A DNA stretch of 29,035 nt from JBFHKO01 sp041595355 (GTDB taxonomy: Bacteria; Pseudomonadota; Gammaproteobacteria; Enterobacterales; Aeromonadaceae): positions 1-29,035 of the forward strand of contig JBFHKO010000010.1 in NCBI GenBank assembly GCA_041595355.1. Direction: 5' to 3'. The position numbers and the translations under genes were made by a program. This document shows positions 16,111-23,432 of the stretch, one piece after another. Under the pieces are notes generated by a model. It saw only the letters and a program-made list of their open reading frames with translations. It was not told the DNA's origin and ran no database searches. The number at the start of each line of letters is the position of its first letter. Position 1 is the stretch's first letter.

Positions 16111-18741
16111 ATGCTACCCAGTCATCTGGCTCCCAGCCTGCTCCCGGACGAACACCTGACCCTGGCCCACTGCAAGGAGGGCCTCAACCAGTTCACCGAC
16201 TGGCTGCGCCAGCGCTTCGAGGCGGGTGACGAGATCACCGAGCTGGTGGCGGCCCGCAGTCTCTATATCGATCAGCTGCTGACCCGCCACTGGGAGCGGC
16301 TGGGCCTGCATGCCCACCCCCAGCTGGCGCTGGTGGCGGTCGGGGGCTACGGGCGTGGCGAGTTGCACCCCCACTCCGACATCGACATCCTGGTGCTGAG
16401 CCAGAAGGCCCTCAATGCCAAGCAGGGCGAGAGCGTCAGCCAGTTCCTGACCCTGCTGTGGGATCTGCGCCTGGAGGTGGGCCACGCGGTGCGCACCGTC
16501 AAGGAGTGCGTGCAGCACGGCAAGTCGGACATCACCGTGGCCACCAACCTGCTGGAAGCCCGCCTCATCACCGGCGCCCAGGCTACCTTCGAGGCACTGC
16601 AGGAGGCCACGGCCCCGCGCAAGTTCTGGCCCAGCGAGCAGTTCTTCAAGGCCAAGCGCGAAGAGCAGGCCCTGCGCCACCAGCATTACCAGGATAACGC
16701 CTACCTGCTGGAGCCGGATCTGAAGAGCAACCCGGGCGGGCTGCGGGATATCCAGACCCTGGCCTGGGTGGCGCGGCGCCAGTTCGGTGCCACCACCCTC
16801 TACGAGATGACCAGCTTCGGCTTTCTCAACCGCGCCGAATACCTGGAGCTGCTGGACTGCCAGAACTTTCTCTGGCGGGTGCGCTTCGTCCTGCACCTGG
16901 AGATCAGCAAGAACGACAACCGGCTGCTGTTCGATCGTCAGCGCACCGTCGCCGAGGCGCTGGGCTACCCCGGCGAGGGCAATGCCCCGGTAGAGCAGAT
17001 GATGAAGCGCTTCTACCAGACGGTGCGCCGCATCACCGAGCTGAACGAGATGCTGTTGCAACTGTTCGACGAGGCGATACTCGGCAATGCGTCCACCAAG
17101 ACCCGGCTGCTGAATGAGTTCTTCGTGCTGCGCGGCAGCCACATCGACGTGCTGGAGCCGGAGCTGTTTGCCAGCACCCCCGCCGCCATGCTGGAGCTCT
17201 TCTACCAGATCGCCGAGCACCCCGAGATCACCGGCATCTACAGCGCCTGCCTGCGCTATCTGCGCGAGGCCCGCCGTCGCCTGACCCAGCCGCTGCAGGC
17301 GTTGCCCGAATGCCGTCATCTGTTCATGGCCCTGTTGCGCCATCCCCGCGGCCTGGGCCTGCCCCTCACCCTGATGCACAAGCATGGTCTGCTGGCCGCC
17401 TATCTGCCCGCCTGGAGCCAGATCGTCGGCCAGATGCAGTTCGACATGTTCCATGCCTTCACCGTGGATGAGCACACCCATCGGCTGCTGAAGAACATCT
17501 ACCGCTTCCGGCAACCGGAAAACGCGCGCCAGCACCCCCTGTTCTTCGAAGTCTACGCCCGGCTGGCCAAGCCGGAGCTGCTGTTTCTTGCCGCCCTGTT
17601 CCACGACATCGCCAAGGGACGCGGCGGCGATCACTCCGAGCTCGGTGCCGACGAGGCCCAGGCCTTCTGCGAGGCCCACGGCTGCAACCGTTACGAAAGC
17701 CGGCTGGTGGCCTGGCTGGTACGCCACCACCTGCTGCTGTCGGTGACCGCCCAGCGGCGCGACATCTATGATCCCGACGTGGTGGCCGAGTTTGCCCACA
17801 AGGTGCGCGACGAGGCACACCTGGATCACCTCTATTGCCTGACGGTGGCCGACATCTGCGCCACCAATGACACGCTCTGGAACGACTGGAAAGGCACCCT
17901 GCTGAACGAGCTCTACTTCGCCACCCAGAAGGCGCTGCGCCGGGGTCTGGAGAATCCGCCGGATCTGCGCCTGCGCATCCGCGAGAACCAGCGCCATGCC
18001 CTGCAGTGGCTGAAGGCCCAGGGGGTGGAGGAGTTCGTCATACTGCCGCTGTGGCAACAGTTCAAGGCCGATTACTTCCTGCGCCACACCCCGGAGCAGA
18101 TCGCCTGGCATAGCCGCCACATACTGCAGCACGGCAGCCGGGAGCGGCCGCTGGTGCTCTTCGGCCAGCACAAGACCCGCGGTGGCAGCGAGGTCTTCCT
18201 CTACTGCAAAGACATGCCCAACCTGTTCGCCACCGTGGCCGCCATCCTCAGCCACAAGAACCTGGATATCCATGACGCCCAGATCATGAACTCCAAGGAT
18301 GGCTTCGTCATGGATACCTTCGTGGTGATGGAGCCCACCGGCGACAACGTGGAGGCGAATCGCATCCCCCTCATCGCCCAGGAGCTGGAGCAGGCGCTGA
18401 GCCACCCGGGACAGCCGCTGCCCCGCCACAAGCCGGTATCACGCCGCCATCGCCAGTTCAATGTGCCGCCCCGGGTCACCTTTCTGCCCAACAAGGGCAG
18501 CAAGAAGCGCAGCCTCATCGAACTGGTGGCCCTGGACAGGCCCGGCGTGCTGGCCGACATCGGCGCCGTATTCCAGGAGTGCCACCTGTCGGTGCACTCC
18601 GCCAAGATCACCACCATTGGCGAGCGGGTGGAGGACTTTTTCAGCCTCAGCCGGGCCGATGGTGCCGCACTCACCGCCGAGGATCAGCAGGGCCTGGAAG
18701 AAAAATTGGTCGCACAGCTGAATACCGCCGAGGATGTGTGA
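16111..18741 (+). CDS. glnD: Bifunctional PII uridylyltransferase / uridylyl-removing enzyme
   Basis: GlnD senses glutamine and adds or removes UMP on PII proteins (GlnB/GlnK), controlling nitrogen metabolism. The 876 residues (E. coli 890) contain the nucleotidyltransferase motif VGGYGRGELHPHSDIDILVL (acidic pair D90/D92), the PII-UTase linker region, and an HD hydrolase domain with ALFHDIAKGRGGDHSELG (H498-D499). Two C-terminal ACT domains follow, starting around residues 695 (VFLYCKDMPNLFATVAAIL) and 800 (LIELVALDRPGVLADIGAVF). AAGAGG precedes the ATG by 6 bases. dapD follows after 34 bases, as in E. coli. No domain is missing. Confidence 0.98.
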   Translation: MLPSHLAPSLLPDEHLTLAHCKEGLNQFTDWLRQRFEAGDEITELVAARSLYIDQLLTRHWERLGLHAHPQLALVAVGGYGRGELHPHSDIDILVLSQKALNAKQGESVSQFLTLLWDLRLEVGHAVRTVKECVQHGKSDITVATNLLEARLITGAQATFEALQEATAPRKFWPSEQFFKAKREEQALRHQHYQDNAYLLEPDLKSNPGGLRDIQTLAWVARRQFGATTLYEMTSFGFLNRAEYLELLDCQNFLWRVRFVLHLEISKNDNRLLFDRQRTVAEALGYPGEGNAPVEQMMKRFYQTVRRITELNEMLLQLFDEAILGNASTKTRLLNEFFVLRGSHIDVLEPELFASTPAAMLELFYQIAEHPEITGIYSACLRYLREARRRLTQPLQALPECRHLFMALLRHPRGLGLPLTLMHKHGLLAAYLPAWSQIVGQMQFDMFHAFTVDEHTHRLLKNIYRFRQPENARQHPLFFEVYARLAKPELLFLAALFHDIAKGRGGDHSELGADEAQAFCEAHGCNRYESRLVAWLVRHHLLLSVTAQRRDIYDPDVVAEFAHKVRDEAHLDHLYCLTVADICATNDTLWNDWKGTLLNELYFATQKALRRGLENPPDLRLRIRENQRHALQWLKAQGVEEFVILPLWQQFKADYFLRHTPEQIAWHSRHILQHGSRERPLVLFGQHKTRGGSEVFLYCKDMPNLFATVAAILSHKNLDIHDAQIMNSKDGFVMDTFVVMEPTGDNVEANRIPLIAQELEQALSHPGQPLPRHKPVSRRHRQFNVPPRVTFLPNKGSKKRSLIELVALDRPGVLADIGAVFQECHLSVHSAKITTIGERVEDFFSLSRADGAALTAEDQQGLEEKLVAQLNTAEDV

Positions 18742-18775
18742 TAAAACAGAGCGCTTTTTTTGAAGGGAGAGGAAG

Positions 18776-19603
18776 ATGACCCAGTTACAACGCATCATTG
18801 AGGACGCATTCGAGCGTCGTGAATCCATTACCCCGGCCTCCGTCGACACCGTGACCCGGGAAGCCATACTGCAAACCATCGAATTGCTGGACTCCGGCAA
18901 GGCGCGGGTCGCCGAGAAGATTGGCGGTGAATGGGTGGTGCACCAATGGCTGAAAAAGGCCGTGCTGCTCTACTTCCGCATCAACGACAATCAGCCGGTG
19001 CTGGCTGCCGGCACCCAGTATTACGACAAGGTGCCCTTGAAGTTTGCCGATTACACCCCGGAGCGCTTCAAGGAAGAATCCATCCGCGTGGCACCGCCCG
19101 CCACCGTGCGCAAGGGGGCCTTCATCTCCAAGAATGCCGTGCTGATGCCCTCCTATGTGAACATCGGCGCCTTCGTCGGTGAAGGCACCATGGTTGACAC
19201 CTGGGCCACCGTCGGCTCCTGTGCCCAGATCGGCGCCAACGTGCACCTCTCCGGTGGCGTGGGCATCGGCGGCGTGCTGGAGCCGCTGCAGGCCAACCCG
19301 ACCATCATCGAGGACAACTGCTTCATCGGCGCCCGCTCCGAAGTGGTGGAAGGCGTGATCGTGGAAGAAGGCTCCGTCATCTCCATGGGCGTGTTCATCG
19401 GCCAGTCCACCCGCATCTACGATCGCGAGACCGGCGAAGTCCATTACGGCCGCGTACCTGCCGGCTCCGTGGTGGTCTCCGGCAACCTGCCCTCCAAGTG
19501 CGGCAAGTACAGCCTCTACTGCGCCGTCATCGTCAAGAAGGTCGACGCCAAGACCCGCTCCAAGGTCGGCATCAACGCCCTGCTGCGCAGCATCGACGAA
19601 TAA
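18776..19603 (+). CDS. dapD: 2,3,4,5-tetrahydropyridine-2,6-dicarboxylate N-succinyltransferase
   Basis: DapD transfers succinyl from succinyl-CoA to tetrahydrodipicolinate in the succinylase branch of diaminopimelate/lysine synthesis. The 275 residues (E. coli 274) have the N-terminal helical domain and then a left-handed beta-helix of hexapeptide repeats, with RKGAFISKNAVLMPSYVNIG, GEGTMVDTWATVGSCAQIG, VHLSGGVGIGGVLEPLQA and DNCFIGARSEVVEG. The ATG has a purine-rich GGGAGAGG just upstream. The 34-base gap from glnD contains AGCGCT and seven T residues but no convincing hairpin, so co-transcription with glnD is likely. Confidence 0.98.
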   Translation: MTQLQRIIEDAFERRESITPASVDTVTREAILQTIELLDSGKARVAEKIGGEWVVHQWLKKAVLLYFRINDNQPVLAAGTQYYDKVPLKFADYTPERFKEESIRVAPPATVRKGAFISKNAVLMPSYVNIGAFVGEGTMVDTWATVGSCAQIGANVHLSGGVGIGGVLEPLQANPTIIEDNCFIGARSEVVEGVIVEEGSVISMGVFIGQSTRIYDRETGEVHYGRVPAGSVVVSGNLPSKCGKYSLYCAVIVKKVDAKTRSKVGINALLRSIDE

Positions 19604-19628
19604 CAGCAACGCACCGGCACAGCATGAC

Positions 19629-19652
19629 AAAGGGGCTTCAAGCCCCTTTTTT
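19629..19652 (+). terminator. Terminator after dapD
   Basis: The stem AAAGGGGC/GCCCCTTT with a 5-base loop is followed by further T residues, giving a T run of six. It lies about 25 bases after the dapD stop and is a clear Rho-independent terminator on the plus strand. Confidence 0.88.
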
Positions 19653-19699
19653 GCTGCCCGTTCCCGCCCGCCGTCCATCATCCCGGCATGACGGCCACG

Positions 19700-19724
19700 A
19701 AAAAGGGAAGCCGAAGCTTCCCTT
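19700..19724 (-). terminator. Terminator after ptsG
   Basis: A perfect 9-bp stem (19703-19711 with 19716-19724) has a TTCG loop on the minus strand closed by C-G, a very stable tetraloop, and a run of five T residues (19700-19704). It ends ptsG, 26 bases after its stop, back to back with the dapD terminator. Confidence 0.85.
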
Positions 19725-19750
19725 GTTGTCACATTATGACCGGGCTTGGA

Positions 19751-21196
19751 TTAGTTGGATTTGATCCACATGTCCATGTCGGTTTTCAGGTTGTCGGACT
19801 TGGTACCGAAGATGGCCTGTACACCGTTACCGGAGATCACCACACCGGCGGCGCCCAGGTGCTTCAGCTTGGCCTGGTCAACCTTGGCGATCTCCTTGAC
19901 GGTGACGCGCAGACGGGTGATGCAGGCATCCAGGTTGCTGATGTTCTCCTTGCCACCGAAGGCCAGAACCAGTTGCTCGGCCATGAAGTGCTCGGCCATG
20001 TCGGCAACGGACTCTTCTTCGGTGGCCGCTTCACGACCCGGGGTCTTCAGATCCAGCGCCACTATGGCCACACGGAACACGGTGTAGTAGAGGGCAGCGT
20101 AGATCAGGCCGACAATCGGGAACATCCAACCCTTGGTGGATTGAGAGAACAGCACGATGAAGTCGATCAGACCGTGGGAGAAGGTGGTCCCGTGCTTCAT
20201 GCCCAGCAGGATGGTGATCACGAAGGCAGAGCCGGCCATCAGGGCGTGGATGACATACAGCACCGGCGCCACGAACAGGAAGGCGAACTCGATGGGCTCG
20301 GTGATACCGGTCAGGAAGGAGGTCAGGGCCGCGGAGATCATGATACCACCGATCTTGGCGCGGTTTTCCGGGCGGGCAGTGTGCCACATGGCGATGGCCG
20401 CAGCCGGCAGACCGTACATCTTGAACATGTAGCCACCCGCCAGGTTACCGGCAGAGGGATCACCGGCGATGTAACGGGCGATCTCGCCCTGGAACACCTG
20501 GCCAGAGGCATTGGTGAAGTTGCCGACTTCGAAGAAGAAGGGCACGTTCCAGATGTGATGCAGGCCAAAGGGGATCAGGGCGCGCTCGACGACACCGTAG
20601 ATGCCGAAAGCCATGACCGGGTTTTCGTTGGCAGCCCAGTGGGAGAAGGACTGGATGGCAGCGCCGATGGGCGGCCAAATGAAGGCCATCACGACGCCCG
20701 CGAAGATGACGGCCAGACCGGTGCTGATGGGCACGAAGCGCTTGCCGGCGAAGAAGCCCAGGTAGTCAGGCAGCTGGATGCGGTAGAAGCGATTGAACAT
20801 GTAGGCGGCGATACCACCGGCGACGATGCCGCCGAGCACACCCACGTTGGAGACCTTGTCAGCCATGGAGGCATAGTCGGCTGCCGCCGGATCCAGACCC
20901 GCGACTATGGGGGCAATGACGGAGATGGTCTTGACCAGTATGGCATAACCGACGGTGGCGGCCAGGCCGGCCACACCATCGTTGTTGGTGAAGCCGAGGG
21001 CCACACCGATGGCGAAGATCAACGCCATGTTGCCGAAGACGGCACCCCCGGCCTGTTCCATGATTTGGGAGACGATGGCCGGCAGCCAGCTGAACTTGGC
21101 GGCACCGACGCCCAGCAGGATACCTGCAACGGGCAGCACGGAAACCGGCAGCATCAGTGATTTACCGACTTTCTGAAGGTTGGCAAACAGATTCAT
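19751..21196 (-). CDS. ptsG: PTS glucose-specific EIICB component
   Basis: PtsG imports and phosphorylates glucose, taking phosphate from EIIA-Glc. The 481-residue protein has an N-terminal EIIC membrane domain (about 1-390) with FANLQKVGKSLMLPVSVLPV, IFAIGVALGFTNNDGVAGLA, IPFGLHHIWNVPFFFEVG and the substrate-site GITEPIEFAFLFVAP. A linker (DLKTPGREAATEE) joins it to the EIIB domain, whose phosphorylated cysteine is C425 in NLDACITRLRV. It aligns closely with E. coli PtsG (C421), which favours glucose over N-acetylglucosamine. I chose ATG 21196 (MNLFANLQKVGK) with AGGAG 8 bases upstream; the frame is open to 21226. There is no EIIA domain in this protein. Confidence 0.96.
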   Translation of the reverse strand: MNLFANLQKVGKSLMLPVSVLPVAGILLGVGAAKFSWLPAIVSQIMEQAGGAVFGNMALIFAIGVALGFTNNDGVAGLAATVGYAILVKTISVIAPIVAGLDPAAADYASMADKVSNVGVLGGIVAGGIAAYMFNRFYRIQLPDYLGFFAGKRFVPISTGLAVIFAGVVMAFIWPPIGAAIQSFSHWAANENPVMAFGIYGVVERALIPFGLHHIWNVPFFFEVGNFTNASGQVFQGEIARYIAGDPSAGNLAGGYMFKMYGLPAAAIAMWHTARPENRAKIGGIMISAALTSFLTGITEPIEFAFLFVAPVLYVIHALMAGSAFVITILLGMKHGTTFSHGLIDFIVLFSQSTKGWMFPIVGLIYAALYYTVFRVAIVALDLKTPGREAATEEESVADMAEHFMAEQLVLAFGGKENISNLDACITRLRVTVKEIAKVDQAKLKHLGAAGVVISGNGVQAIFGTKSDNLKTDMDMWIKSN

Positions 21197-21249
21197 AAAT
21201 AGAGCTCCTGAGGAGTATGCGTTCAAAGGTTATTGCAATACACGGGCAC

Positions 21250-21265
21250 TGTGACCGGAGTCATG
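21250..21265. promoter_or_regulatory. CRP-like half-conserved site upstream of ptsG
   Basis: TGTGA at 21250-21254, six bases, then TCATG at 21261-21265 resembles the CRP consensus TGTGA-N6-TCACA, with three of five bases in the second half. It would lie just downstream of the nearer promoter candidate, an odd place for an activator. A second TGTGA half (minus strand, 21371-21375) sits near -60 of the farther promoter but lacks a matching partner half. Confidence 0.3.
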
Positions 21266-21275
21266 CGCCTTGTTG

Positions 21276-21305
21276 GTTATAGTGTCGTGCGTTGGTGTAT
21301 CTCAA
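21276..21305 (-). promoter_or_regulatory. ptsG promoter candidate, proximal
   Basis: On the minus strand TTGAGA (21300-21305) and TATAAC (21276-21281) are spaced by 18 bases; each matches five of six consensus positions. Transcription would start near 21269, giving a leader of about 73 bases. Confidence 0.55.
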
Positions 21306-21313
21306 CGCTGGAA

Positions 21314-21341
21314 ATTATAACGTGAACCGATACTGAACCAA
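21314..21341 (-). promoter_or_regulatory. ptsG promoter candidate, distal
   Basis: A perfect -10 TATAAT (21314-21319, minus strand) has TTGGTT (21336-21341) 16 bases upstream. The -10 is the best in the window, while the -35 is weak, which would suit activator dependence. Confidence 0.45.
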
Positions 21342-21580
21342 GCGGGGAAACAGTGAAAATAGCGGCGCGATCACAAAGATTAACTCAATGAAATCAAAGG
21401 CTTAATTTATGACGCAGGGAGGCAGACTAAGTGTAATGCCGCCGCGTGTCCCTGTCTGTTGCATAGACTCTGGAAGTGTCACAGCCAGGCCACGGCAGGT
21501 AACGAAATGTAACCTCAGGCCGCGGCGGGCCGGCGGCCGACGCCCGACATGCACAGGGGTGAACCGGTTGCATTGAGCGC
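21342..21580. other. Non-coding remainder of the ptsG-truC spacer
   Basis: Both flanking genes are on the minus strand, so this is both truC 3' and ptsG upstream DNA. I see a GC-rich hairpin (GGCCGC at 21518-21523 with GCGGCC at 21533-21538) without a T tract, and a 14-bp perfect palindrome (21572-21585) that overlaps the truC stop. Short open frames here lack ribosome binding sites and family features. I recognise no RNA gene. Confidence 0.5.
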
Positions 21581-22318
21581 TCAATCGGGGCGAGCAGGCC
21601 AGTTGCAAGCCGCCAGCACCCGCTGCCAGCTCTCGTCCAGTCCCGCCTCGAGGTGCAGCAACTGGCCATGCACCGGATGGCGGATCACCAGGCGCCGGCT
21701 CTGCAGCATCAGCCGGTGACAGTCGAAATGCTGGCGAAAGAAACGGTTGTGGCGGCCATCACCATGGGTGGTATCGCCGACGATGGGATGGGCAATGTGC
21801 GCCATATGGCGGCGCAGCTGATGCTTGCGGCCGCTCTGGGGCAACAGGCGCACCAGACTGTAACGGCTGCTGGCGTGCCGGGGAGAGACCGCATGCGGCA
21901 GCTCGATCCGCGCCAGGCAGCGCAAATGGGTCTGGGCACTCTGGGCCGGCTTGTCGGGCGTGGCCCGGGCATCGGCAATGGGATCCAGCTCCTCGCGCAG
22001 GGCATAGTCGATGTAACGGGTCGGGGGAGCCCAGCCGCGTACCAGCGCCAGGTACTCCTTGTGCAGCCGGTGGGCAGCAAAGTCCAGGCTCAGACGGCGG
22101 GCGGTATCGGGATCCAGGGCAAACAGCAGCACCCCCGAGGTGGGGCGATCCAGGCGGTGCACCGGATAGACATGCTGGCCTATCTGATCCCGGGTCATCT
22201 GCATGGCGAAACGGGTCTCGCCCTTGTCCAGCCAGCTGCGATGCACCAGCAGGCCGGCGGGCTTGTCGATGGCCACCAGGTAGTCGTCCTGGTAGAGGAT
22301 GGAGAGCGGCCCGCTCAC
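21581..22318 (-). CDS. truC: tRNA pseudouridine(65) synthase TruC
   Basis: TruC makes pseudouridine 65 in tRNA-Ile and tRNA-Asp. The 245-residue protein belongs to the RluA-type family: LSILYQDDYLVAIDKPAGLL, VHRSWLDKGE, RDQIGQHVYPVHRLDRPTSG with catalytic D57, and SGRKHQLRRHMAHIAHPIVGD followed by THGDGRHNR. The VHRSWLD motif and the direct link to yqcC mark it as TruC rather than RluC or RluD. The start is GTG at 22318, overlapping the yqcC stop by 4 bases (GTGA). The frame is open to 22678, but that part is yqcC in another frame. The ribosome binding site is weak, so translation probably depends on yqcC. Confidence 0.93.
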   Translation of the reverse strand: MSGPLSILYQDDYLVAIDKPAGLLVHRSWLDKGETRFAMQMTRDQIGQHVYPVHRLDRPTSGVLLFALDPDTARRLSLDFAAHRLHKEYLALVRGWAPPTRYIDYALREELDPIADARATPDKPAQSAQTHLRCLARIELPHAVSPRHASSRYSLVRLLPQSGRKHQLRRHMAHIAHPIVGDTTHGDGRHNRFFRQHFDCHRLMLQSRRLVIRHPVHGQLLHLEAGLDESWQRVLAACNWPARPD

Positions 22319-22650
22319 CGGGCCACCGCCTGACCGCTCAGGGCCTCGTCCAGCAAGGCAATAAGCTCCAGCAGTGCACCATGCTCGCTGAGGCAGCTCT
22401 TGTATACCTCGGTGGCCATGGGATAGACGGACACATTGCTCGGCAAGGCGCTCCGCTGCGCCAGCAGGGCCCGCAAACGGACCAGCAGCACGAATTGCAG
22501 CCACTGGTGAAATGCCAGGGTATCCACGGCAAACGGCAGGCTGCTGGCCAGCGCCTCGGCCTCGGGCTCCGCCGCCTGCCAGAGCTGCAGCCGGCGCAGC
22601 TCGCGCTCCAGCTCGTCCAGCAAGTGGCCCACTCTCGTTGTCTGGGTCAT
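22315..22650 (-). CDS. yqcC: YqcC family protein (DUF446)
   Basis: This is a small conserved protein of unknown function, 111 residues (E. coli YqcC about 109). It is helical by appearance, with VGHLLDELERELRRLQLW at the start, then the family core PFAVDTLAFHQWLQFVLLVRL and VSVYPMATEVYKSCLSEHGALLELIALLDEAL. GGAGGAG precedes the ATG. It overlaps truC by 4 bases in the conserved yqcC-truC pair. In E. coli, syd is immediately upstream; here two small plus-strand genes lie between yqcC and syd. No enzyme motif is visible. Confidence 0.92.
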   Translation of the reverse strand: MTQTTRVGHLLDELERELRRLQLWQAAEPEAEALASSLPFAVDTLAFHQWLQFVLLVRLRALLAQRSALPSNVSVYPMATEVYKSCLSEHGALLELIALLDEALSGQAVAR

Positions 22651-22676
22651 GCTCTCCTCCCCTTGATTGGCCGGTC

Positions 22677-22709
22677 ACTATAGCATTAGTCTGACAGGGC
22701 CCCTATATT
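22677..22709. promoter_or_regulatory. Divergent promoter region, yqcC / DUF3301 gene
   Basis: On the minus strand TGCTATAGT (22677-22685) is an extended -10 that would start yqcC transcription about 20 bases before its ATG. On the plus strand TATATT (22704-22709) could be the -10 for the DUF3301 gene, starting RNA near 22716. Neither has a good -35. The second box overlaps a TTG at 22708, which argues that the DUF3301 gene starts at the later ATG. Confidence 0.38.
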
Positions 22710-22740
22710 GAACGCGATCACTGTCTGGCGACCCATTCTG

Positions 22741-23076
22741 ATGTTTGAAATTGCATGCCTGCTGGCGTTGGGACTCATGGCCGGCGAGTTCTGGCAACGC
22801 CGGGAACAAGCCGAACTGGCCGAACGCCTCATCCGCCACTATTGCAACCAGCAAGCCTGGCAGCTGCTCTCGGTGTGTCGGGAGGGTTCCGGCTGGCCGC
22901 TGCTGCTGGCGCCGCTGGCACGCAAGCGCAGCCTGTTCGTCTTCGAATACAGCTGCGACGGCCAGCAGCGCGAAGAGGGCGAGCTCTATCTGACCGGGCT
23001 GCGTCAGCCGCTGTTTCGCCTGCCGGCGCCGCCCGCCGACAATGTCATCCCCTTTCCAGAACGGCGGAGCTCCTAG
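22741..23076 (+). CDS. DUF3301 family protein
   Basis: A 111-residue protein resembling the DUF3301 family of gammaproteobacteria; its function is unknown. Residues 2-15 (FEIACLLALGLMAG) form one short N-terminal membrane helix or anchor. A basic/acidic stretch follows (EFWQRREQAELAERLIRHYC), then a beta-rich part with LLAPLARKRSLFVFEYSCDG and GELYLTGLRQP, and a Pro-rich end (DNVIPFPERRSS). I chose ATG 22741 because it begins exactly at the membrane helix and follows the likely transcript start. The frame extends to a TTG at 22708. No clear ribosome binding site is visible. It probably shares a transcript with the next gene, 49 bases on. Confidence 0.75.
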   Translation: MFEIACLLALGLMAGEFWQRREQAELAERLIRHYCNQQAWQLLSVCREGSGWPLLLAPLARKRSLFVFEYSCDGQQREEGELYLTGLRQPLFRLPAPPADNVIPFPERRSS

Positions 23077-23090
23077 GCTGGCCGCCTAGG
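23072..23090 (+). other. Hairpin at the end of the DUF3301 gene
   Basis: CCTAGGC (23072-23078) pairs perfectly with GCCTAGG (23084-23090) around a 5-base loop, and the TAG stop is inside the first arm. A run of six T residues follows, but only about 14 bases later, so this is not a standard terminator. It could be a weak terminator or an RNA stability element before the next gene. Confidence 0.45.
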
Positions 23091-23125
23091 CCCGCCGCAG
23101 TCATTTTTTCAGGAGTATTCAGCCG

Positions 23126-23431
23126 ATGTCGATTGAAGAGATTTACCGCGTTGCCAACGCCCTGGCCGCCGAAGGCAAGACCCCCTCGGTGGCACTGATA
23201 AAGAGTCGACTGAGCCACAAGGTGAGCATGCCCACCCTGATTGGCGTGTTGCAGCGCTGGAAGCAGGATCCGACCCAGACGCCGGTGGCATCCAGCCTGC
23301 CGCCGGAGCCCACGCCACTGCCGCCGGAATTCGTGGCGCGCCTGCAACCCCTGCAGGAGGAGATAATGCGCCTGCGCGTGGAAGTGGCCGAGCTGCGCCA
23401 GCAGCTGGCCAGACTGCAGCAACACGACTGA
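23126..23431 (+). CDS. Small KfrA-N-like DNA-binding protein with coiled coil
   Basis: A 101-residue protein of unknown role. Residues about 2-50 (IEEIYRVANALAAEGKTPSV, then ALIKSRLSHKVSMPTLIGVL, QRW) resemble the KfrA N-terminal winged-helix domain, in which a conserved Pro-[ST]-V and a terminal Trp mark the helix-turn-helix. A Pro-rich linker follows (about 51-68), then a heptad-like helix (about 69-97, LQPLQEEIMRLRVEVAELRQ) that should form a coiled coil. KfrA itself is a plasmid partition/repressor protein, but small chromosomal relatives exist. AGGAG lies 10 bases before the ATG. The gene ends 1 base from the syd stop, tail to tail. The family call is by pattern only. Confidence 0.6.
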   Translation: MSIEEIYRVANALAAEGKTPSVALIKSRLSHKVSMPTLIGVLQRWKQDPTQTPVASSLPPEPTPLPPEFVARLQPLQEEIMRLRVEVAELRQQLARLQQHD

Positions 23432-23432
23432 A

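Noticed and set aside
16114..18429. A 771-codon open frame on the minus strand opposite glnD
   Set aside because: Its residues are an antisense shadow of glnD, rich in G, L, Q, A and V with no family motifs. High-GC genes often keep the opposite frame free of stops. No ribosome binding site or promoter stands out.
18742..18775. Terminator between glnD and dapD based on AGCGCT plus seven T residues
   Set aside because: The only inverted repeat is a six-base palindrome with no loop, so no stable hairpin can form.
21481..21560. Small RNA gene in the ptsG-truC spacer
   Set aside because: A GC-rich hairpin is present but without a T tract or a promoter aligned to it, and it matches no RNA I recognise.
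21402..21669. Small open frames between truC and ptsG (68 and 80 codons)
   Set aside because: They overlap the truC 3' end, lack ribosome binding sites and show no recognisable pattern.
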